Part shown: one piece after another, positions 1 through 5,257 of the stretch
How the letters are laid out: each line of letters starts with the position of its first letter
Position numbering within the stretch: the stretch's first letter is position 1
From: an uncultured Clostridia bacterium
GTDB lineage: Bacteria > Bacillota > Clostridia > HGM11514
Assembly: GCA_934489915.1 (NCBI GenBank)
Contig: CAKSSZ010000121.1
Coordinates: 1 to 5,257, forward strand
Length of the DNA stretch: 5,257 nt
Reading direction: 5' to 3'
Program-made: the position numbers and the translations under genes
The notes under the pieces: model-generated
What the model was told of the DNA's origin: nothing
The model's input: only the letters and a program-made list of their open reading frames with translations
The model's database searches: none

Positions 1-1808
1 TTGGGCACGCCCGGCTCATCTTCATTTAAATTCATCAGCTCCGGATATTTCTTCGCCCAAACCTCGGTATGCCAATCCACAGCGTTGGTGTTGTTAGTAA
101 CACCTTTTAAGTCCCAGGTCATTCCACGGGAGTCAAACCGCAGGGGATTGTCACAATCAATCATCAGGTTATTGATAAAGGTATTGTTCCGTCCGCCGCC
201 CATCAATGCCACATATTGTACCTTATAAAATACGTTTCCGTGTACATTGGTCTGAGAATGCATATCGTCTAAGTACAATGCCCATACCTTCATCCCGGTA
301 GTGGTGTCAATCATGCTCATATCATGAAAGTAATTATACCGCACTTCATTGCCCCAAGTGTTCCAGTACCGGCCGGTGTAAACAGCACCGCAGTCGGCGG
401 TATCCTGGCAAACGTCATAGAATTCGTTGTATTCAATCACATCGTCGTTCGAGTCATACCGAATAGCGAAGTGAGGTGCGTCATGAATTTCATTATGCGC
501 TACAGTGTTCCCTACGTCGTTATTCAAATGGATCGCCGGGGAATAGGTTCTCTTATATTGAGAGAAGGTTTTTATTTCATTATTGGTCACAAAGCAATTC
601 CCTGCAGTCAAAGTTTTCTTGTCCCCGCAGTCATAGAGATTGACGCCCCAGGAACCCAGATCATGCAGAGAAGAATTGGTCACGCCGCTGTTGGTGCACC
701 GATTAAAATACACAGCGCAATCACCGATGTTGGTCAGTTCGCAGAAATCAACAACAATGCCATCTGCATTTTTCACATCAATGGCTCTTGCCCGGGTACC
801 TGCCATGCGCAGCCCTTCAAAGGTCACATTTTTTGCGCCGTTGATGGAGAAAAAGGGCTTATTGTAGCTGGTAAAGGTCAGGCTATCCCCCGCCTTGATT
901 CCTTCGGGCGCATAAAGATAAAGCATTCCTGTATTACGGTCTAAGTACCATTCGCCGGGAACGTCCAGTTCCTCCAGCAAATTAATAAACTTCACCCGGC
1001 GGTTGCTCATTGCATAATAACCGTCATTGGTATAAGAAGTCACCACACCGGTATTTACGTCAATGGAAGCGGGTACAGTTGCGTCCGCCCAATCATGGCA
1101 GATAAAAGCAAATGCCCACATATCCTCTGCCTTTGTCCATTTTTTATACCGCTGGCTGCCCTCCAGCTGATACCGAATTTCCTTCAGTCTGCCCTTTACC
1201 TTATCGCCATTTCTGCCGTCTTCTAAAATTTTGGCGGTATACAAATATTCCCGTCCGTTAGGGTACTCGGCAATGGTCAACAGCTTATCCTGGTAAGACA
1301 GGGTAGAAGCATAACCAATCTCATCCGAGGACAAAAATCCGTTGATTTTCATTTCACCATAATCGGTCACACCGTAATCCGGCAAGGAAACAGCCTTGAT
1401 TTTATCCCGTGCGTCCCGGTCAACAATCCGATTGGTAATCTCCGTATCCGTAACGGTCTTAAAGTCACCGTACGGCAGAGAAACACCGCCGTTTAAGGCA
1501 ACTTTTTCTCCCGGATATGCCCGAATCACCAAATCATGATCCTCACTGTCCAGCGCTACCGTATCGGTCATCCGGTAGTCGCCTTCCCGCAAATTAATCA
1601 CAACGGTTCCGTCTATGCTTCTTGCAGCCTTCACCGCTGCGGCAATTGTAGCAAAGGGAGCCTCCTGAGAGCCGGGATTTTCATCCGACCCGTTGACCGC
1701 AACATAAAGGTACGCTGCAGAAATCTTCTCCTTTTCTGCCGCCGCTGCACCAAAGCCGGAAAACACCAGCAAGGCAGCAAGCAGCACTCCGATAGTTCGT
1801 CTCATCAT
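1..1808 (-). CDS. Secreted right-handed parallel beta-helix protein, probable polysaccharide-active enzyme (3' end beyond window)
   Basis: The frame is open from ATG 1808 to the left edge, giving 602 residues without a stop; the C-terminus is missing. Residues 1-24 look like a Sec signal peptide: an MMRR n-region, a hydrophobic core at about 6-19, and an AAAA-E cleavage site, with no lipobox cysteine. Residues 34-62 carry the YVAVNGSDENPG...PFATI opening common to secreted beta-helix carbohydrate enzymes (DUF1565-like). A GEWYLDRNTGMLYLY stretch lies at 286-300. From about 327 to 552 there are at least nine rungs of the N-x-(V/I)-x-x-N-x-(I/F) type, spaced 22-33 residues apart, such as NTVAHNEIHDA and NEVRYNYFHDM. 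This is a right-handed beta-helix fold. Conserved-looking polar residues in DCGAVYTGR (472-480), E488, HD 495-496 and LDD 513-515 are candidates for the active cleft. Glycoside hydrolase (GH120- or GH141-like) or lyase activity is possible, but the substrate cannot be read. ATG 1805 is an alternative start; 1808 is better spaced from AAGGAGG. Confidence 0.88.
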   Translation of the reverse strand, partial: MMRRTIGVLLAALLVFSGFGAAAAEKEKISAAYLYVAVNGSDENPGSQEAPFATIAAAVKAARSIDGTVVINLREGDYRMTDTVALDSEDHDLVIRAYPGEKVALNGGVSLPYGDFKTVTDTEITNRIVDRDARDKIKAVSLPDYGVTDYGEMKINGFLSSDEIGYASTLSYQDKLLTIAEYPNGREYLYTAKILEDGRNGDKVKGRLKEIRYQLEGSQRYKKWTKAEDMWAFAFICHDWADATVPASIDVNTGVVTSYTNDGYYAMSNRRVKFINLLEELDVPGEWYLDRNTGMLYLYAPEGIKAGDSLTFTSYNKPFFSINGAKNVTFEGLRMAGTRARAIDVKNADGIVVDFCELTNIGDCAVYFNRCTNSGVTNSSLHDLGSWGVNLYDCGDKKTLTAGNCFVTNNEIKTFSQYKRTYSPAIHLNNDVGNTVAHNEIHDAPHFAIRYDSNDDVIEYNEFYDVCQDTADCGAVYTGRYWNTWGNEVRYNYFHDMSMIDTTTGMKVWALYLDDMHSQTNVHGNVFYKVQYVALMGGGRNNTFINNLMIDCDNPLRFDSRGMTWDLKGVTNNTNAVDWHTEVWAKKYPELMNLNEDEPGVP

Positions 1809-1816
1809 TCTTAATT

Positions 1817-1823
1817 CCTCCTT
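1817..1823 (-). promoter_or_regulatory. Ribosome binding site of the beta-helix gene
   Basis: AAGGAGG on the minus strand is a perfect Shine-Dalgarno match. It lies 8 bases before ATG 1808 and 11 before ATG 1805, which favours the first of the two adjacent ATG codons. Confidence 0.85.
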
Positions 1824-1826
1824 AGT

Positions 1827-1851
1827 TTTTTTATCATTATATCATAAAAAA
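1827..1851. repeat. AT-only inverted repeat around the beta-helix -10 box
   Basis: The arms TTTTTTAT (1827-1834) and ATAAAAAA (1844-1851) are perfectly complementary around a 9-base centre that contains most of the -10 box. The repeat could be an operator or simply promoter AT-richness. As a hairpin it has only A-U pairs, so it is a poor terminator candidate. Confidence 0.35.
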
Positions 1852-1864
1852 GTATTTTTGGCAA
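1836..1864 (-). promoter_or_regulatory. Sigma-A promoter of the beta-helix gene
   Basis: On the minus strand, TTGCCA (1859-1864) and a perfect TATAAT (1836-1841) are separated by exactly 17 bases. The predicted transcript would start near 1829, leaving a leader of about 20 bases that is almost filled by the Shine-Dalgarno. The -35 box begins two bases past the stop codon of the upstream membrane-protein gene, so the whole promoter sits in the short intergenic gap. A strong dedicated promoter suggests that this exported protein can be made independently of the upstream operon. Confidence 0.8.
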
Positions 1865-1866
1865 GC

Positions 1867-2613
1867 CTATTTTTTCAGTTTTCTTTCCCGTTCCAGAATC
1901 CGGCGGCGCAGCTCGGACAGCTGCTCATTATACCGTACCGATCGCATAGTCGGGAATGCCTGAATCAAGCGGCGGCGCAGGATATGAGTTTTTTTTGCAA
2001 TTGCTTCGTACCGCTCGGTCAGTTCTAATGTATTTTTGCTCACCTGTTTCCCCAGCTTATCCGATTCCTCCCGAATTTTGCCGGACAGTTCAAACAGCAG
2101 CTTCATCTGCCGCTGGAGGCCGGATATCACCAGAACGGTAGTAACCAAATCTGCTGTCAACAATCCGCCGAACACGCACAGCAAAACAATCCCCAACACC
2201 TGCGGAAAAACACGGATGAGAAAATCAGTCGCAGGAAAGAGCGTATGCACAATCACAACGCAAGCCAGCCCCCACAGCAGGGACATACTGAGGCAAATGT
2301 ACCCCTTCCAGTTCCAACGTTTATCAGAATAATCCCACCACTTTTGATGAAAGATCTGCTCCAGCACCAACCCGGTTAACCCTTCCAGCGCTGTGGTAAG
2401 CAATAAGGAGCCGAAAAACAATAAAACCCAATGATCCCGCAGCGGCGTCAGCAATAAATAGACAATGCAGACTCCCACTCCGTAAATCGGACAAACAGGT
2501 CCGTTCAAAAATCCCCGGTTCACAAATCGCTTTTCTGCATAGGCCGCATACGCCACTTCCATACACCACCCCAAAAAGGCGTACAGAAAAAAATACCATA
2601 GCAAGTGATACAT
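1867..2613 (-). CDS. Putative ABC transporter permease, CmpB family (PF06541) integral membrane protein
   Basis: The product is a 248-residue inner-membrane protein. Hydrophobic segments lie at about 4-22, 41-58, 62-85, 106-125 and 135-165. It shows family hallmarks: FLGWCMEV (13-20), RGFLNGPVCPIYG (33-45), WWDYS (92-96) and a G-Y-I-C-L-S-M-S-L-L-W-G stretch (104-115). These match the family named 'putative ABC transporter permease' (ABC_trans_CmpB), whose function is unknown; no ATPase or solute-binding protein gene is present here, so a transport role is unproven. Residues 166-248 form a highly charged, probably helical and coiled-coil cytoplasmic tail ending in an Arg/Lys-rich stretch. The start is ATG 2613, preceded by AGGAG (2621-2625) at 7-base spacing inside the end of the reductase gene. 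The 4-base gap to that gene implies co-transcription and probably translational coupling. Confidence 0.85.
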   Translation of the reverse strand: MYHLLWYFFLYAFLGWCMEVAYAAYAEKRFVNRGFLNGPVCPIYGVGVCIVYLLLTPLRDHWVLLFFGSLLLTTALEGLTGLVLEQIFHQKWWDYSDKRWNWKGYICLSMSLLWGLACVVIVHTLFPATDFLIRVFPQVLGIVLLCVFGGLLTADLVTTVLVISGLQRQMKLLFELSGKIREESDKLGKQVSKNTLELTERYEAIAKKTHILRRRLIQAFPTMRSVRYNEQLSELRRRILERERKLKK

Positions 2614-2617
2614 GAAC

Positions 2618-3628
2618 CTACTCCTCTCTCACAGATTCCCCGGTTAGCACATCAATTCGTTCCAGCTCCTCCGAGGTAAAGGAGCAGTGACCGACAATTT
2701 TTGTATTTTCAATAATTTGCTCCGGCTTGGATGCGCCAATTAATACGCTGGTCACATCCTCATCCTTCAGCACCCAACTAAGCGCCAGCTGCGCTAACGT
2801 CTGCCCCCGCTCCGCCGCCAGCTCCTGCAAGCCGTCAAGCATACGGGAAAGTTCGGGCGTTAAGTTTTTTTCTGTCAAGAAACGACCGTCACGGCGAATA
2901 CGGCTATCCTCCGGAATACCGTTCAAATACCGTCCGCCCAGCAGTCCCTGTGCCAGAGGGCTAAAGGCAATGATGCCCTTCTTTTCCAAAGCCGCTGCTT
3001 GCTTTAACCCGTTTTTCTCAATCCCGCGGTTTAAGAGGGAATAAGGATTCTGATTGATAACAAAAGGACAATGCAAATCAGTAAGCAGCTCAGCCGCCAG
3101 CTTCATCGTAGGACCGTCGTAGTTAGAGATACCGGCATAGAGTGCCTTGCCACTCTTTACCGCTGTATCAAGCGCACCCATGGTTTCCTCCAAAGGCGTA
3201 TTAGGATCCATCCGATGGTGATAAAAAATATCAACGTAATCCAATTTCATCCGTTTCAAACTTTGATCCAGGCTGGAAAGCATATATTTTCTACTGCCCC
3301 AATCCCCATAAGGCCCCTGCCACATGGTAAAACCCGCCTTTGTACTGATGATGATTTCGTCCCGGTAACGGCTCAGCTCCCGATTCACAATCCGGCCGAA
3401 ATTCTCCTCGGCAGCGCCGGGACCGGGACCGTAATTATTCGCAAGGTCAAAATGTGTAATCCCGCGGTCAAATGCGGTAAAACACATCCGTTTCATATTT
3501 TCAAAGCTATCCCGTTCCCCAAAGTTATGCCACAGTCCCAATGATACAATAGGCAGTTTTAATCCACTCCTGCCGCATCGGCGATAATCCATTTCTTCAT
3601 ACCGTTTTTCATACGCTTGATAATTCAT
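2618..3628 (-). CDS. mgrA: Aldo-keto reductase, L-glyceraldehyde 3-phosphate reductase type (AKR14, YghZ/Gpr-like)
   Basis: A 336-residue cytoplasmic NADPH-dependent aldo-keto reductase. It closely resembles E. coli YghZ/Gpr, which reduces L-glyceraldehyde 3-phosphate and methylglyoxal. Shared stretches include YRRCGRSGLKLP, SLGLWHNFG, HFDLANNYGP.PG.AEENFG, SRKYMLSSLDQSLKRM, SPLAQGLL and VTSVLIGASKPEQ. The catalytic tetrad is visible as D61, Y66, K97 and H138 (numbered from ATG 3628). The C-terminal GASKPEQIIENTK region (about 298-310) is the usual NADP(H)-binding segment. Length matches the family (about 330-346 residues). ATG 3628 is preferred because GGGAGG (3636-3641) sits 7 bases upstream; the longer frame from ATG 3643 would place this site inside the coding region. 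It lies 18 bases behind the AraC-type regulator and 4 bases before the membrane-protein gene. The exact physiological substrate is inferred from the family only. Confidence 0.92.
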   Translation of the reverse strand: MNYQAYEKRYEEMDYRRCGRSGLKLPIVSLGLWHNFGERDSFENMKRMCFTAFDRGITHFDLANNYGPGPGAAEENFGRIVNRELSRYRDEIIISTKAGFTMWQGPYGDWGSRKYMLSSLDQSLKRMKLDYVDIFYHHRMDPNTPLEETMGALDTAVKSGKALYAGISNYDGPTMKLAAELLTDLHCPFVINQNPYSLLNRGIEKNGLKQAAALEKKGIIAFSPLAQGLLGGRYLNGIPEDSRIRRDGRFLTEKNLTPELSRMLDGLQELAAERGQTLAQLALSWVLKDEDVTSVLIGASKPEQIIENTKIVGHCSFTSEELERIDVLTGESVREE

Positions 3629-3635
3629 CCTGCAT

Positions 3636-3641
3636 CCTCCC
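3636..3641 (-). promoter_or_regulatory. Ribosome binding site deciding the reductase start
   Basis: GGGAGG on the minus strand lies 7 bases before ATG 3628. The alternative ATG 3643 has only an A-rich stretch upstream (AAATAAAAA) and no Shine-Dalgarno, so 3628 is the likely start and the protein loses MGGCR from its longest frame. Confidence 0.8.
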
Positions 3642-3646
3642 ATTTT

Positions 3647-4420
3647 TTATTTCTTATTCATATGTATTTTACAATGACTGTTTCGGTACTGCACCGGCGT
3701 CATTTTTTCATGATATTTAAAAAAGTTGCTGCAACTTGTTGCATCAGAAAAATGCAGCAACGCTGCAATTTCCTTTACGAAATAATCAGTATTACACAAA
3801 TAATCCTTCATACGCCGCATCACATGGGCATCAATCACCTCTTTTAGGCTCATGCCGCATTCTCGGGTAACAAGGCGGGAAAGATATTCTCCGTTATATC
3901 CAAAATGCTCCGCAACCCGACGGACGGTCAAGCGGGCGTCTGCATTAATTCTGGTCCATTCCATAATATCATTGACCAATTTGGAAGCGGGCGGCACAAC
4001 ACTCTGTCGAAGCAAGGCGAGAATATGCATGGTCAGCGCATCCTTCAGCAATGCCAGATCACCTGACATCCGAGAATAATGCATCAGCTCTTTGAACAAA
4101 GAAAAAGCAGAAAATCCACGAACGCATTGAGGCAGTTCAAATTTGGGATCATAGCGATCCAGGTAGAAATGCAGCCAATAAAATTTGGTTGGGGTTTCAC
4201 TCTTTTGAAATCCCTGATGGAGGAAAAAGGGGCGCAGCAAAATCAAATCTCCCGGTTGTAAAGAATAACGTTTCCCTTGTTCCTCAATATGAACCTGCCC
4301 TTCTACCACGTAAATAATTTCATAGGTAGGCACTGAGGCTTTCGGATGTATCCAGTCTTCTTCCGAGCAAAATAGACCAATTTTCTGAAATTCCAGCCGA
4401 ACAATCTCGTTATTTAGCAC
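3647..4420 (-). CDS. AraC-family transcriptional regulator with N-terminal cupin
   Basis: From GTG 4420 the product is 257 residues. An N-terminal cupin-like sensing domain (about 31-86) shows the typical YEIIYVVEGQVHIEEQG, SLQPGDLILLRP and HQG pattern of AraC_binding (PF02311) proteins that sense sugars or related small molecules. The C-terminal DNA-binding domain has two helix-turn-helix units: about 164-196 (LTVRRVAEHFGYNGEYLSRL) and about 215-246, the latter ending in the family signature F-x-K-Y-x-x-x-M-T-P-V-Q-Y-R. The GTG start is chosen because a sigma-A promoter (4443-4471) lies inside the longer frame from ATG 4486, and AAGGGGGGAAG (4425-4435) sits just upstream of GTG 4420. It is first in a tight unit with the reductase and the membrane protein, and likely controls them; an inverted repeat in its promoter could allow autoregulation. 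The ligand is unknown. Confidence 0.9.
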   Translation of the reverse strand: MLNNEIVRLEFQKIGLFCSEEDWIHPKASVPTYEIIYVVEGQVHIEEQGKRYSLQPGDLILLRPFFLHQGFQKSETPTKFYWLHFYLDRYDPKFELPQCVRGFSAFSLFKELMHYSRMSGDLALLKDALTMHILALLRQSVVPPASKLVNDIMEWTRINADARLTVRRVAEHFGYNGEYLSRLVTRECGMSLKEVIDAHVMRRMKDYLCNTDYFVKEIAALLHFSDATSCSNFFKYHEKMTPVQYRNSHCKIHMNKK

Positions 4421-4424
4421 AACA

Positions 4425-4435
4425 CTTCCCCCCTT
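4425..4435 (-). promoter_or_regulatory. Purine-rich ribosome binding site for the GTG start of the AraC regulator
   Basis: AAGGGGGGAAG on the minus strand ends four bases before GTG 4420, with the G-run about 7 bases from the start codon. No comparable site precedes ATG 4486 at a normal distance. The site would fall at the very 5' end of a transcript started from the promoter at 4443-4471. Confidence 0.65.
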
Positions 4436-4442
4436 AATTCTT

Positions 4443-4471
4443 ATTATATCCGATTTTTCACCAAAAATCAA
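4443..4471 (-). promoter_or_regulatory. Sigma-A promoter of the regulator-reductase-membrane protein operon
   Basis: On the minus strand, TTGATT (4466-4471) and a perfect TATAAT (4443-4448) have a 17-base spacer. The transcript would start near 4436, leaving a leader of about 16 bases before GTG 4420. It is the only good promoter seen upstream of the three closely packed genes, so it probably drives all of them. Confidence 0.8.
4452..4469. repeat. Inverted repeat in the operon promoter, possible operator
   Basis: The sequence gattttt-cacc-aaaaatc is a perfect 7-base inverted repeat with a 4-base centre. It fills the spacer between -35 and -10 and overlaps the -35 box. A further copy of cgattttt lies at 4494-4501, 43 bases upstream of the matching arm. 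The position fits a repressor or autoregulatory site, but the AT-rich composition makes chance possible. No T-run follows on the minus strand, so it is not a typical terminator. Confidence 0.45.
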
Positions 4472-4499
4472 CCCCTTTACATTCATGAAAAAACGATTT

Positions 4500-5257
4500 T
4501 TAACGTAATGTTAATTCTGCAATTGCGCCGTAATGCAAAACCTCAAACGCAGGCGGGGCAATGCGGGCAAGTAAGTCCATGTGTTCTTTCTCCCATAAAT
4601 CAATTTGTTCTTGAGAAAGAGACGCACCAATCCCACGGCAGGATTTCATACGTTCGTTCCAGCTTTCTCGGGTAAAGGGCACCCGCAATAAAAATTCTTC
4701 GTGATATGTCTGTTCAAAAAATGCATCATACTCGGATGGAATCGAAATGGGCTGCATGGTCGCACCCTTGCCGCTCCAGCTTGGGTGGTACCGCAGCACA
4801 AGCTCTTCACTGGCGCCGGCGATTGGGTCATCATAAGGGAGCCATTCCATACAAAGTACAAGAAAGCGTCCCCCGTGCTTCAAAAGGCGAGCCAATAGGG
4901 GCGCAAGGGTTTTGTGATCAAAATACCAAAAACACTGACAAGCGGTAATTCCGTCAAAGAAAGCGTTTGGGAAGGAAAGGTCTTCTGCTGCGGACGCAAT
5001 ATATTCAATGTTTTTCCCTTCAGAAAGCAGCTTTGCAGCCTGAATTTGTTCCGGGGACTGATCAACCCCCACCCATTTAGCGCCATGGGAAGCTAAATTT
5101 CTCGGCAAAACACCGGTTCCCGTTCCAAGATCCAAAAGAGTTTGTCCGGGAATGCCAAACCCTCTTTGCATAATTTTGTCATAAAACTCCTGCGGGTAAA
5201 TATCCCGATATTTTGCATAATCAGATGAAGTCCTTCCCCAATCAAAGGATTTCCCAC
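4500..5257 (-). CDS. Class I SAM-dependent methyltransferase (5' end beyond window)
   Basis: The frame stays open to the right edge, giving 251 visible residues; the first few residues are missing. An internal ATG at 5171 is not the start, because the 28 codons upstream encode a family-like N-terminus (FDWGRTSSDYAKYRDIYP). Numbered from the visible end, motif I LDLGTGTG (41-48) binds S-adenosylmethionine. The acidic residue at the end of strand 2 is D65 in GVDQS. The AAEDLSFP segment (about 89-96) and ACQCFWYFDH follow as in Methyltransf_11 proteins. The C-terminal half (PFTRESWNERMKSCRGIGASLS) belongs to a conserved Firmicutes lineage of unknown substrate, probably a small molecule. The stop TAA is at 4500-4502, about 80 bases before the AraC regulator, which has its own promoter. 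A shared function with the downstream operon is not evident. Confidence 0.88.
   Translation of the reverse strand, partial: GKSFDWGRTSSDYAKYRDIYPQEFYDKIMQRGFGIPGQTLLDLGTGTGVLPRNLASHGAKWVGVDQSPEQIQAAKLLSEGKNIEYIASAAEDLSFPNAFFDGITACQCFWYFDHKTLAPLLARLLKHGGRFLVLCMEWLPYDDPIAGASEELVLRYHPSWSGKGATMQPISIPSEYDAFFEQTYHEEFLLRVPFTRESWNERMKSCRGIGASLSQEQIDLWEKEHMDLLARIAPPAFEVLHYGAIAELTLR

Noticed and set aside
324..944. Plus-strand open frame of 206 codons
   Set aside because: It is antisense to the beta-helix gene, has no ribosome binding site before its ATG, and its translation has no recognisable domain. Its length is a by-product of the codon pattern of the repetitive minus-strand gene.
2324..2599. Minus-strand open frame of 91 codons overlapping the membrane-protein gene in another frame
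   Set aside because: It is internal to the CmpB-family gene and has no ribosome site of its own; the main frame carries all family motifs.
3071..3544. Plus-strand open frame of 157 codons
   Set aside because: It lies wholly antisense to the clearly real reductase gene. The AAGGA before its ATG is only about 3 bases away, too close to act as a ribosome site, and the translation looks like a shadow.
4488..4516. Possible terminator after the methyltransferase gene (TTAAC-ATTAC-GTTAA stem followed by a T-run on the minus strand)
   Set aside because: The stem is only 5 pairs with one G-C pair and overlaps the stop codon; the T-run is interrupted from the stem by AAATCG. It is too weak to call.
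1..5257. CRISPR array, tRNA, rRNA, insertion sequence or riboswitch
   Set aside because: No regularly spaced direct repeats, tRNA-like cloverleaf, transposase-like frame or structured leader was seen. Both mapped leaders are under about 25 bases, leaving no room for a riboswitch.

Overview
The window looks like chromosomal DNA from a mid-GC Bacillota, probably an anaerobic Clostridia-type bacterium. The reasons are strong AGGAGG-type ribosome binding sites, two near-consensus sigma-A promoters with 17-base spacers, a Firmicutes-type putative ABC transporter permease (CmpB family), and a methyltransferase of a lineage I associate with Firmicutes. This assignment is inferred from family memory, not from a search.

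All five genes lie on the minus strand, so transcription runs from right to left. They are: (1) a class I SAM-dependent methyltransferase whose first few residues lie beyond the right edge; (2) an AraC-family regulator with an N-terminal cupin and a C-terminal double helix-turn-helix, with its own promoter; (3) an aldo-keto reductase of the YghZ/Gpr (AKR14, MgrA) type; (4) a multi-pass membrane protein of the CmpB family; (5) a large secreted right-handed parallel beta-helix protein, with its own promoter, that runs off the left edge. There is no gene-free stretch longer than about 80 bases, and I saw no RNA gene, mobile element or CRISPR array.

The regulator, reductase and membrane protein are separated by only 18 and 4 bases and most likely form one operon read from the promoter at 4443-4471. 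No GC-rich terminator separates this operon from the beta-helix gene. The latter could therefore receive read-through as well as starting from its own promoter, whose -35 box begins two bases past the membrane-protein stop codon. A plausible but unproven reading is a small carbohydrate-response locus: a cupin-type AraC regulator, a reductase for small sugar-derived aldehydes, and an exported polysaccharide-active beta-helix enzyme. The methyltransferase may be unrelated.

Two start sites differ from the longest open reading frames. The regulator most likely starts at GTG 4420, because the sigma-A promoter lies inside the longer frame, and the reductase at ATG 3628. I did not see a clearly novel multi-gene system. 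The points most worth a second look are the inverted repeat inside the regulator promoter, the uncharacterised beta-helix protein, and the charged cytoplasmic tail of the membrane protein.
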